The notes: a model not told the origin generated them from the sequence alone. Positions 1 to 6,655 are shown, counted from the stretch's first letter. The stretch: 7,547 nucleotides of DNA from Candidatus Magasanikbacteria bacterium CG_4_10_14_0_2_um_filter_41_10 (GCA_002792995.1 PFPJ01000085.1:1-7547); one strand, 5' to 3'. Numbers and translations are program-made.

Positions 1-300
1 AAGGAAGTTTGCAACGGTAACACCGTCTATCCCAGGTGGATATTGCATAGAGAGAAACATTCCTTTTTTTGCTCTTTCATCTGGTTTTGCTTCTGTAATA
101 TTTTCTTCATCAAGAAAAATAGCCCCCTCCGTCACCTCGTACGTTGGATGACCTGCAAGTGTATTTGCTAGGGTGGATTTTCCTGATCCATTTGGTCCCA
201 TGATGACAACGACACTTCCCTTTTCAACAGAAAGATTGACACCTTTCAAAATGTCTTTGTCATCAGCTTTTGCGTGGAGGTTTTGTATAGAAAGACTCAT
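1..300 (-). CDS. sufC: SufC, ABC-type ATPase of the SufBCD complex (5' part, cut by window edge)
   Basis: Cytosolic ATPase that drives conformational change of the SufBCD scaffold during Fe-S cluster assembly. The first 100 codons are in the window and the gene continues past the left edge. The translation starts MSLSIQNLHAKADDKDILKG. It contains Walker A GPNGSGKST at residues 35-43 and the SufC-typical Q-loop stretch GMFLSMQYPPGIDGV, with Gln86. The signature motif, Walker B and H-loop lie outside the window, so intactness cannot be judged. The start ATG (298-300) overlaps the TGA of sufU by four bases (ATGA), which implies translational coupling; no Shine-Dalgarno sequence is visible upstream. 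It is the last gene of the operon seen here. The SufC-like Q-loop wording and the neighbours separate it from other ABC ATPases. Identity is secure. Confidence 0.95.
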   Translation of the reverse strand, partial: MSLSIQNLHAKADDKDILKGVNLSVEKGSVVVIMGPNGSGKSTLANTLAGHPTYEVTEGAIFLDEENITEAKPDERAKKGMFLSMQYPPGIDGVTVANFL

Positions 301-668
301 AGTTCGTTCATCATTGATTTAAGTGTATTCCATCCGAGCAGTGCACATTTCATTCGTGCATGCGAGATAGGGATACCGAGCATAGACAGCATGTCTTCTT
401 CAGAAATAGCAACAATTTCTTCTTTTGTTAATCCTTTTACTTTATCCGTAATGAGTGAAAGCGCTGCTTGTGAAATAGCACAGCCTTCTCCTTGGTGCCC
501 GATGTCTTTTACTTTTCCATCATCGTCAAACAATACTTGCATCGTTACCAAATCACCACAGGTTGGATTGTGCGATTTTTTTTCTGTTGTAAAAGATTCA
601 AGATTTTTTCTATTCAAGGGATGCTTATACAGATCCAAAATCATGTCTTTGTAGAGAATATCGTCCAT
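297..668 (-). CDS. sufU: SufU/IscU-type Fe-S scaffold or sulfur-acceptor protein
   Basis: A 123-residue NifU N-terminal-domain protein that accepts sulfur from SufS and/or acts as scaffold. The three family cysteines are present: Cys37 in NPTCGD with Asp39, Cys63 in GEGCAIS, and Cys108 in RMKCALLGW. The residue before the third cysteine is Lys, as in SufU, not the His of IscU, and the IscU LPPVK motif is missing, so I call it SufU-like. It is nevertheless about the length of IscU. B. subtilis SufU is near 147 residues and has an insertion between the second and third cysteines that is not seen here. The start is ATG at 666-668, where homology to the family N-terminus (LYKDMILDLYKHPLNRK) begins almost at once. 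No clear ribosome binding site is seen. It follows sufS after 85 nt and overlaps sufC by 4 nt. Confidence 0.93.
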   Translation of the reverse strand: MDDILYKDMILDLYKHPLNRKNLESFTTEKKSHNPTCGDLVTMQVLFDDDGKVKDIGHQGEGCAISQAALSLITDKVKGLTKEEIVAISEEDMLSMLGIPISHARMKCALLGWNTLKSMMNEL

Positions 669-674
669 ACGTTC

Positions 675-754
675 GTAATTGGTAAATAGTAATTTGTAAT
701 AAGTGATTAATACTTTTTTAATGGGCGTACTACGTAATACTTGTTACTTACTAC
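675..754. repeat. Degenerate 7-nt-period repeats in the sufS-sufU spacer
   Basis: Read on the plus strand, 675-709 divides into five adjacent heptamers: GTAATTG, GTAAATA, GTAATTT, GTAATAA, GTGATTA. After 17 nt, 727-754 divides into four more: GTACTAC, GTAATAC, TTGTTAC, TTACTAC. The last runs into the sufS stop codon. The second block includes a 14-nt near-palindrome (727-740, centre TACGTA, one mismatched pair). This is the only sizeable non-coding gap inside the operon. Function is unknown; it may be a decayed tandem repeat or a spacer that lowers coupling between sufS and sufUC. No convincing promoter or terminator is seen. Confidence 0.5.
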
Positions 755-1968
755 TACATTATTTGTGTAAATAAATCAATCGCCTGCTTCAACGCTGTCA
801 TTGCCGTATCAACATCTTTTTCATCAGTATACATGCCTATTGAAAATCTCGCTGTGCCACCGGGCAAACCTAATTTTTTCATCAGTGGCATCGCACAGTG
901 ACTTCCTACTCGAATGGCAACGTTGTGTCGATTGAGAATCTCTGCGATATCATGTGTATGAATCCCCGCAATATTAATAGAAACAACGCCATGATGCTTC
1001 GGAGGATCCGACGAACCAATGATTTGTACGTTTAGCAAGGAAGATAATTGGTTTATGAGATAATTAGTTAATTTGTCTTCTCTTGCGATGATCTCATCTA
1101 ATCCAATGCTTTGAACAAATGCAACGGCAGCTCCTAATCCTATTGCTCCAGCGATGTTTGGAGTACCGGGTTCAAATCTATATGGAACATCATGCCATTC
1201 TGCACTGTTATAACTCACATCCAGTATCATATCGCCACCAAATGAAACGGGTGAGAGTTGTTCAAGTTTTTCTTTTTTTCCATACAACACGCCTATGCCT
1301 GTCGGCCCATACAGTTTGTGGCCAGAAAAAACAAGGAAATCTACATCAAGTTTTTTTACATCTGTTTTCAAGTGAACTATCGACTGTGCTGCATCAATAA
1401 TCGTAATTGCATGTACATGTTTTGCTAGGCCAATAAGTTCATTCGCAGGAGCAAGGCTTCCAAGTGTATTTGAGACATGTCCAAAAGAAACAATTTTTGT
1501 GTTGCTATCAATCTTTTTCTTTGCGTCTTTTATGTCGATCTGGTAGTCAGTATCAATATCTACAAAACGCAATTCAGCACCGGTTTTCTTTGCAATTTGT
1601 TGCCATGGAATGAGATTTGCATGGTGTTCCCAGGCAGTGAGGACAATGTTATCTCCCTTTTTTAGATCTTGCCCGAGTGAGGTCGCGAGCATGTTGAGTC
1701 CATGCGTGGTTCCATAGGTGAAGACAATTTCTTCTGGCTCAGCATGTATAAACTGTGCAATAATGTTTCGTGCAGTATCATGCTCTGTGGTGGCTCTATC
1801 ACTTGCTTCATACAGTCCACGATGGATGTTTACTCCATAGTCGCTATAGTATTCTCGTATCTTGTCAACAACAACCTGTGGTTTGAGAGCAGATGCACCA
1901 GTATCAAAATACGCAAGATCAGGAGAACTTGTATAGATAGGAAAATGTTGTTTGAGAGAATCTTTCAT
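754..1968 (-). CDS. sufS: SufS-type (group II) cysteine desulfurase
   Basis: PLP enzyme of 404 residues, close to the usual SufS length, that removes sulfur from L-cysteine as a persulfide and passes it to SufU. Visible motifs are the N-terminal YFDTGASALKPQ segment, EHHANLIPW with His115, the D192-A-A-Q segment stacking on PLP, FSGHKLYGPTGIG with the PLP Lys218, the RVGSHCAMPLM loop with catalytic Cys358, and a downstream Arg374 matching the substrate-carboxylate Arg. Departures from the family as I remember it: GTTH at 86-89 where GTTE is normal, GSHC instead of GHHC before the catalytic cysteine, and MYTDE instead of YNTxE. The start ATG lies one base after the sufD stop. A weak GAGA sits eight bases upstream. 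The adjacent sufU makes a SufS-SufU pair likely. Confidence 0.95.
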   Translation of the reverse strand: MKDSLKQHFPIYTSSPDLAYFDTGASALKPQVVVDKIREYYSDYGVNIHRGLYEASDRATTEHDTARNIIAQFIHAEPEEIVFTYGTTHGLNMLATSLGQDLKKGDNIVLTAWEHHANLIPWQQIAKKTGAELRFVDIDTDYQIDIKDAKKKIDSNTKIVSFGHVSNTLGSLAPANELIGLAKHVHAITIIDAAQSIVHLKTDVKKLDVDFLVFSGHKLYGPTGIGVLYGKKEKLEQLSPVSFGGDMILDVSYNSAEWHDVPYRFEPGTPNIAGAIGLGAAVAFVQSIGLDEIIAREDKLTNYLINQLSSLLNVQIIGSSDPPKHHGVVSINIAGIHTHDIAEILNRHNVAIRVGSHCAMPLMKKLGLPGGTARFSIGMYTDEKDVDTAMTALKQAIDLFTQIM

Positions 1969-1969
1969 A

Positions 1970-2980
1970 TTACGTTTCTCGAATAATATCGTTCATGATA
2001 TCGGTGCGAAGTACTTTGTCCTCAATCATATCAACGATTGCCCCAAGATGTCCATGTAGCATTGCCTGTTTTGCCGTTTCGGTATCCATGCCTCGAGATT
2101 GAAAATAAAATAACGATTCTTCATCAACGTTTGTAGTGGATACACCATGAGAGCAAGAGACTTCATTATTGGCTATTTCCAGATCTGGGACAGAACTGAT
2201 CTGCGCTTTTGAAGAGAGCAGAAGGGTTTCTTCTTTTTGATGACCCACAGCATTGAAGGCCTTCTCTCGAATATCAATCAGACTTCTATAAATTGTTTTT
2301 GCAGTATCTTCCAGAACACCATGTGTTTTCAAATTACTTTCTGTATGTTCTGCGACATGAATAGTCGTGTGCGTAATATCGTGAAATTGCATTCCTCTAC
2401 CATAAAACAACCCGTACGTCTCCCCCACTGCTCGTGGTTGTTCAAGAATAGTGTAGATACTGGAGTTCGCAATTGATCCGCCGATTGCAACATCAATCCA
2501 TTTCATCTTTGCGCTTTTTCCGACGAATGCTCGTCTTAATGCCAAAATATACGTATTTTTTTCAGTCCGTTGATCTGCAATGTATGTAAGGTTTGTTTGT
2601 TCTTCTAGAGTTATATCAATAATAAATCCCGAAAACTCTTTTGTAAATAACTTTTCGTGAATAGTAGCTTGTATGCCTGCTTTTACAATAATATGTACAT
2701 ACGCGCCTGCAGTTTCTTTCAAACTCTGCAAATTCAACTCAAAAAGATCTGTTTTTTCTTCAATTACAATTTCAAATGCATCAACGAGATTCTTTGCAAG
2801 ATACTCAAACAAAGGATTACTTGCAATCCCATATTCTACCTTCAAGATGTTGCATTCAACTCGTTTTCCAACAACTACAATGCTTTCATGTTCAAACATT
2901 CGCGCACTCAAAGCAATAGGACTATAATCTGCGACTATCCCGATGCCGTATTTAAGATGTTCTGTTTGGATGTTAGACAT
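1970..2980 (-). CDS. sufD: SufD, Fe-S assembly scaffold subunit (short form)
   Basis: Partner of SufB in the SufBC2D scaffold. At 336 residues it is much shorter than E. coli SufD (about 423), mainly because the N-terminal helical region is missing. The beta-helix core is recognisable in the middle (IANSSIYTILEQPRAVGETYG, then GMQFHDITHTTIHVAEHTESN), and the conserved C-terminal part reads NNEVSCSHGVSTTNVDEESLFYFQSRGM at its core. His278 in CSHG is the expected match of E. coli SufD His360 at the SufB interface. The C-terminal helices are also present. Its ATG overlaps the end of the preceding 208-residue gene by 8 nt (2973-2980), so it is probably translated by coupling; an AAGGA just before the start is too close to be a normal Shine-Dalgarno site. 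SufB paralogy is excluded by the missing SufB Cys/Glu pair. Confidence 0.92.
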   Translation of the reverse strand: MSNIQTEHLKYGIGIVADYSPIALSARMFEHESIVVVGKRVECNILKVEYGIASNPLFEYLAKNLVDAFEIVIEEKTDLFELNLQSLKETAGAYVHIIVKAGIQATIHEKLFTKEFSGFIIDITLEEQTNLTYIADQRTEKNTYILALRRAFVGKSAKMKWIDVAIGGSIANSSIYTILEQPRAVGETYGLFYGRGMQFHDITHTTIHVAEHTESNLKTHGVLEDTAKTIYRSLIDIREKAFNAVGHQKEETLLLSSKAQISSVPDLEIANNEVSCSHGVSTTNVDEESLFYFQSRGMDTETAKQAMLHGHLGAIVDMIEDKVLRTDIMNDIIRET

Positions 2981-3599
2981 GTCCTTGTATAAATAATTTT
3001 GCCCGTTTAACCGTCTCTGTATATATTTCTTTTACTCTATCATCGTTTTGGAATTCAACAGCGTTCGCTTTCACTTTTTCAGCCAATGGCTCTGAGAGTC
3101 CTAACCCTTTCCAAAACTCCAAACCATCTTCAATAGTAATGTGTAACTTATCTAGGTAAATACTCTTAATGAGCTCATTATACTGCTTTACCTTTGATAT
3201 ATCCTCGTCATTTCTAGTTTCAACGTAATCTAAATCTTGCAGGTATATACTTAATTTGAACTTTTGAAAATCGGATATATCCTGAAGAATTTTCAGTCCG
3301 GTTGAAATAATCCATTGAGGATCACCATACATCTTTATCGGTGGCAAATCAAATAATTCATTTCTCACGTCTTCTGATAGTCTATCGTTCAAGTGATGTA
3401 CTGCCATTCCTTTCAAAAAATCATCATTACTCCCAAATTCATCTAACAATTCTTTGTAATGAGTTTTTGAACGATGAATGTCAGTAATATATCGACTATC
3501 TGGATATACCGTTCCAGACAAATACTTTTTTCTGTCTTGAATTGAAAGCAACTCCTGAAATTCAAGCGCAAATCGAATATGTGTAGCTGATAATGACAT
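2973..3599 (-). CDS. Unrecognised 208-residue protein inside the suf operon; possible metal-binding (zinc-dependent PLPC-like) helical protein
   Basis: I do not recognise this as any Suf, Isc or Nif component. No signal peptide, membrane segment or cysteine is present, so it should be cytosolic and cannot carry persulfide or a Cys-ligated cluster. The first third holds an ordered set of possible metal ligands: Thr6-His7, Gly29 with Pro33-Asp34 (LSGTVYPDSRY), Thr46-His47, and Gly64-x3-His68-x3-Asp72 (KGMAVHHLNDRL). This resembles the H, G..PD, H, GxxxHxxxD pattern of zinc-dependent phospholipase C/S1-P1 nuclease-like proteins (Pfam Zn_dep_PLPC and relatives). The rest looks largely alpha-helical and charged. 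The match is by eye and the function is unknown. The start ATG at 3597-3599 is 6 nt after the sufB stop, with AGGA (GTAGGATAA) about nine bases upstream. Its 3' end overlaps sufD by 8 nt, so it is made from the same transcript as SufB and SufD. It could be an accessory or metal-handling factor, or a passenger gene. Confidence 0.85.
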   Translation of the reverse strand: MSLSATHIRFALEFQELLSIQDRKKYLSGTVYPDSRYITDIHRSKTHYKELLDEFGSNDDFLKGMAVHHLNDRLSEDVRNELFDLPPIKMYGDPQWIISTGLKILQDISDFQKFKLSIYLQDLDYVETRNDEDISKVKQYNELIKSIYLDKLHITIEDGLEFWKGLGLSEPLAEKVKANAVEFQNDDRVKEIYTETVKRAKLFIQGHV

Positions 3600-3605
3600 A
3601 TTTTT

Positions 3606-5006
3606 TTATCCTACTGATCCTTCCATCTCCAGCTCAATCAATCGATTGAGCTCAAGCGCATATTCGAGTGGCAATGCTTTTACAATTGGTTCGATAAAAC
3701 CAGCCACCACGAGTTGCATCGCCTCTTGTTCACTGAGTCCTCTACTCATGAGATAAAAAATCTCTTCATCACCAATTTTTCCCACTCGCGCTTCGTGTGC
3801 AATATCAACATTGTCATTATCTATCTTCATGTATGGATGTGTCTTGGTCACAGAATGTTTATCTATGAGAAGTGCATCACACTCAACAGAGATTTTACTT
3901 CTGTCTGCATGCTTTGTGACTTTCACATACCCACGATAGGTCGTAATACCATTACCTGTAGAAATAGATTTTGCGCGAATGGTTGATTTTGTATCAGGTG
4001 CGACATGGATTACTTTTGATCCCGTGTCTTGGTTTTGTCCTTCTCCGGCAAACGCAATACCAAGGCTGTCTGATCGTGCTCCTCTGCCACGAAGAATTGA
4101 GGCAGGATAGAGCATCGTGACACCACTTCCCATATTTCCATTGATCCATTCAATCACACCGTTTTCATCCACGAGTGCTCGTTTTGTATTCAAATTATAT
4201 GTATTTTTTGACCAGTTTTCTATAGAATAATATCGCACACGTGCATTGGCATGCACAAAAATTTCCACGCCACCGGCATGCAATGAATTTTTTGTATATC
4301 TCGGTGCACTACATCCTTCGATATATTGGATCTCACTTCCTTCGTCAGCGATAATGAGGGTGTGCTCAAATTGTCCCCCACTTTCAGCATTCATGCGAAA
4401 ATAGGCTTGCAAAGGAAGTGTGACTTTTACATTTTTTGGGACATAAATAAATGTCCCACCACTCCACACGGCCGTATGAAGCATGATAAATTTATGATCA
4501 TTGATTGGGATGCACTGAGTCATGAAATATTTTTGAACCAATTCAGGATACTTCTGAACAGCAACATCCATGTTTTCAAAAATAACACCTTGTTTTTTCA
4601 GATCTTCTTGAATGTTGTGATAGATAACATCGCTGTCATACTGCGCACCAACGCCTGCAAGTGCTTTCTTTTCAGCTTCAGGAATACCAAGGCGGTCAAA
4701 TGTTTTCTTAATGTCATCAGGAACATCATCCCAACTTGTTGCCTCCTGTGTATCCGGACGAACAAAATAGGTAATTTCATCAAGATTGAGATCTGATAAA
4801 TCCGGTCCCCAGGTTGGCATGTCTGTATCTTTGAAATAAGCAAATGCTTGCAAACGTTTTTCGAGCATCCACTCTGGTTCGTTTTTTTGCTTTGAAATTT
4901 CACGAACAACCTCCTCGGTTACTCCGGGAGTTGCTCTATATTTTGATCGCTCTTCATTTGCAGTATCGTAGAGTGATCTATCGATTGTGATGTTTTTGAT
5001 TGGCAT
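3606..5006 (-). CDS. sufB: SufB, core subunit of the SufBCD Fe-S scaffold
   Basis: Main scaffold subunit on which the nascent cluster is built. It has 466 residues, near the family's usual size. The N-terminal segment (EPEWMLEKRLQAFAYF at 43-58) is typical. The beta-helix core includes a GTFIYVPKNV stretch, YIEGCSAPRYT with Cys232, and MLYPASILRGRGARSDS. Near the C-terminus, Cys376 in VECDALL and Glu405 in AHEARVG are separated by 29 residues, the same spacing as E. coli SufB Cys405 and Glu434, residues placed at the SufB-SufD cluster-assembly interface. The ending LPLEYALELNRLIELEMEGSVG closely follows the family tail. The start ATG (5004-5006) is 14 nt after the upstream desulfurase stop, with no visible Shine-Dalgarno site. 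Intact and probably functional. Confidence 0.97.
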   Translation of the reverse strand: MPIKNITIDRSLYDTANEERSKYRATPGVTEEVVREISKQKNEPEWMLEKRLQAFAYFKDTDMPTWGPDLSDLNLDEITYFVRPDTQEATSWDDVPDDIKKTFDRLGIPEAEKKALAGVGAQYDSDVIYHNIQEDLKKQGVIFENMDVAVQKYPELVQKYFMTQCIPINDHKFIMLHTAVWSGGTFIYVPKNVKVTLPLQAYFRMNAESGGQFEHTLIIADEGSEIQYIEGCSAPRYTKNSLHAGGVEIFVHANARVRYYSIENWSKNTYNLNTKRALVDENGVIEWINGNMGSGVTMLYPASILRGRGARSDSLGIAFAGEGQNQDTGSKVIHVAPDTKSTIRAKSISTGNGITTYRGYVKVTKHADRSKISVECDALLIDKHSVTKTHPYMKIDNDNVDIAHEARVGKIGDEEIFYLMSRGLSEQEAMQLVVAGFIEPIVKALPLEYALELNRLIELEMEGSVG

Positions 5007-5020
5007 AATAAGAATTTGTT

Positions 5021-6208
5021 CTACGCATTCATCGCTCTCACTTTCTGTATTACACCAGGCAATACCTTTAACACCTGTTTGATTTCTTTCTCCGTCGTAT
5101 CTTTGCCCAGTGTAAATCGAATACTACTTTTCATCCTCTTTTCATCATACCCACACGCAGTGAGAACATGAGACAACTCATCACTATCTGTCGTACAGGC
5201 AGATCCAGAACTCACCGCAATGCCTACAGCATCGAGATACAAAATAATTGCTTCTGACTCTGCACCAAGAAAAGAAATGTCGAGATTGTTTAGGAGTCTA
5301 TCACTATCTAATGCTGGACCATTCAAACTAACATCTGAAATTGTATTCTGAATGCCTTTCCACAACATGTCTCGCAACTCTGAAATGCGTTCGTTAATAG
5401 TTACTTGTTTATTGTTAATTAAAGTGACGGCCTTCCCGAATCCAACAATTCCTGCTACATCCTCCGTCCCAGGTGAAATACCAAACTCTTGTCCCCCACC
5501 AAACATAATCGGTTCTATTTCTACACTGCGACGTTTGAATAATACTCCGGCACTTTTCGGTCCATATATTTTTGATCCATTAAAACTAAGCAAGTCTACA
5601 TGCAACCGCTCGACTGACATATCGAGATATCCAGCAGCTTGACATGCATCAGTATGAAAAAATGGGAAGAGTGTTTTTTGTTTTTTTCTATGTTGCAATA
5701 TCATTTTGCCAATGTCTGCAATGGGTTCTATGGTGCCGATTTCATTGTTTGCATACATGACTGAAACTACAATTGTTTCTGGTCTGATTGCTTCTTTTAT
5801 AGCATCGACTGTTACAAAACCGTATGCATCCACTGGAAGATAGGTAATTTCAAATCCTTCTTTTTGTAATTGTTTCATCACATGCAAAACGGCATGATGT
5901 TCTATTGGTGTTGTGATAATATGTTTCCCTTTTTCTCTATATGCTCGTGCGAGTCCAAGGATTGCTTGATTAATGGAATGTGTTCCACCATGCGTAAAAA
6001 TTATAGTGTCTGGCGTCGTATGCAAAAAATCAGCAATTTTTTTCCGCGAAATTTCGATAGCAAGCTTTGCGTGTATGGATGATGCGTAGAGTCCTGAAGG
6101 ATTAGCATATTCTTCAGTGAAAAAAGGCTTCATAACAGAAAAAACAGCCGGATCAACTGGTGTTGCGGCTGCATGGTCGAGATAGATTGAAGAGATCTTT
6201 TTCATCAT
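5021..6208 (-). CDS. IscS/NifS-type (group I) cysteine desulfurase
   Basis: A second PLP-dependent cysteine desulfurase, 395 residues from the chosen start. Motifs: YLDHAAATPVD at 9-19, EHHAVL with His104, YANNEIGTIEPI, HTDACQAAGY with Asp187 under the PLP ring, GSKIYGPKSAGVL with PLP Lys213, and SSGSACTTDSDELSHVL with catalytic Cys338. The SSGSAC loop marks it as group I, distinct from SufS. Differences from the family as remembered: GGTHSIN at 74-80 where GATESxN is usual, and GSK where GHK is usual. The start ATG (6206-6208) overlaps the regulator's TGA (ATGATG). A second ATG follows directly at 6203-6205, so the two cannot be separated. Family homology starts within ten residues, so the frame's more upstream ATG at 6292 is unlikely. 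Its role may be sulfur supply to SufB or to tRNA thiolation; iscS is plausible but unproved as a name. Confidence 0.94.
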   Translation of the reverse strand: MMKKISSIYLDHAAATPVDPAVFSVMKPFFTEEYANPSGLYASSIHAKLAIEISRKKIADFLHTTPDTIIFTHGGTHSINQAILGLARAYREKGKHIITTPIEHHAVLHVMKQLQKEGFEITYLPVDAYGFVTVDAIKEAIRPETIVVSVMYANNEIGTIEPIADIGKMILQHRKKQKTLFPFFHTDACQAAGYLDMSVERLHVDLLSFNGSKIYGPKSAGVLFKRRSVEIEPIMFGGGQEFGISPGTEDVAGIVGFGKAVTLINNKQVTINERISELRDMLWKGIQNTISDVSLNGPALDSDRLLNNLDISFLGAESEAIILYLDAVGIAVSSGSACTTDSDELSHVLTACGYDEKRMKSSIRFTLGKDTTEKEIKQVLKVLPGVIQKVRAMNA

Positions 6209-6603
6209 GCGGTAAGTTGTGCTATAGGTGTTTTTTTCAATACTGAAATCATTTGATGTTGTACCTGAACAATTCCTTTTTTTATGGTACATTTTTCAAG
6301 ATGTCGGCACGTTTTTTTATCAATAATGCAGGGTGCAACAATTTGTTTGTCAACGGCATCTATTACTTCCAGTAAACTGATATCTTTGTATGGACGTACC
6401 AATGCATAGCCACCCTTTGTCCCTTGTTTGGAGTCTATAATCTTCGCTCTTTTGAGTTCGCCTGCTATACGTTGCAGGAACAAAAAAGATATGTTACTCT
6501 CTTCTGAGAAGATACGTAGGCTTAATGTCTCACCTTCCTTTACTTTCGAAAGACGAAAGAGGAGTTGAATGGCATAATCTGCCTGTTTTGATAGTTTAAA
6601 CAT
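6205..6603 (-). CDS. Rrf2/IscR-family transcriptional regulator with Cys cluster motif
   Basis: A 132-residue winged-helix DNA-binding regulator heading the operon. The N-terminal KLSKQADYAIQLLFRLSK, the recognition-helix region SFLFLQRIAGELKRAKII (39-56), the wing GTKGGYALVRP (61-71) and DISLLEVIDAVD (74-85) are characteristic of Rrf2 proteins. Three cysteines, Cys92, Cys99 and Cys105, match the Fe-S-binding region of IscR (92/98/104 in E. coli), so cluster sensing is likely. At the place of the fourth IscR ligand, His three residues after the last Cys, a Lys (108) is found; His101 or another group might serve. Its position suggests it senses Fe-S status and controls its own operon, and perhaps the divergent reductase. 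IscR, SufR or a generic Rrf2 name are all possible, so no symbol is given. The start ATG lies about 20 nt downstream of an extended -10 element, so the leader is very short. Confidence 0.93.
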   Translation of the reverse strand: MFKLSKQADYAIQLLFRLSKVKEGETLSLRIFSEESNISFLFLQRIAGELKRAKIIDSKQGTKGGYALVRPYKDISLLEVIDAVDKQIVAPCIIDKKTCRHLEKCTIKKGIVQVQHQMISVLKKTPIAQLTA

Positions 6604-6622
6604 ATCATTTGTATCAATTCAT

Positions 6623-6631
6623 AGTATAACA
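6623..6631 (-). promoter_or_regulatory. Probable extended -10 promoter for the suf operon
   Basis: On the minus strand the sequence reads TGTTATACT, matching the extended -10 consensus TGnTATAAT except for one base. No good -35 hexamer is found 16-18 nt upstream, which fits an extended -10 promoter. The predicted transcription start would lie near 6615, leaving only about 12 nt before the regulator's ATG. Position directly before the first gene of the operon supports the call. Confidence 0.55.
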
Positions 6632-6642
6632 CTAGCATATAC
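6624..6642. promoter_or_regulatory. Candidate Rrf2-type operator (inverted repeat) in the divergent intergenic region
   Basis: An inverted repeat GTATA-N9-TATAC spans 19 bp and covers the -10 element of the operon. An overlapping smaller dyad, TAGT-N5-ACTA, lies at 6622-6634. A bound regulator here would block the operon promoter and could also affect the divergent reductase gene. Five-base arms are short and could arise by chance in AT-rich DNA. The site does not clearly match the E. coli IscR type 1 or type 2 consensus as I remember them. Confidence 0.3.
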
Positions 6643-6655
6643 CAAAAATCCCCTT

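Noticed and set aside
274..654. Plus-strand open frame opposite sufU, and similar open frames opposite sufS, sufD, sufB and the desulfurase.
   Set aside because: All lie antisense to genes with conserved motifs, show no recognisable domains, and are mirror effects of AT-rich codon use.
727..740. Near-palindrome as a rho-independent terminator after sufS.
   Set aside because: The stem is AT-rich and has a mismatch, and no U-run follows directly; the A-rich run downstream on the transcript strand is not a terminator tail.
669..753. Possible internal promoter for sufUC in the sufS-sufU gap.
   Set aside because: TATTAA/TATTAC-like hexamers occur, but they arise from the repeats and no -35 with proper spacing is present.
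6209..6292. Upstream extension of the IscS-like desulfurase to an ATG at 6292 (28 extra residues).
   Set aside because: It would overlap the regulator gene by 88 nt in another frame, the extra residues show no family resemblance, and the ATGATG at the regulator's stop gives a standard coupled start right before the conserved N-terminus.
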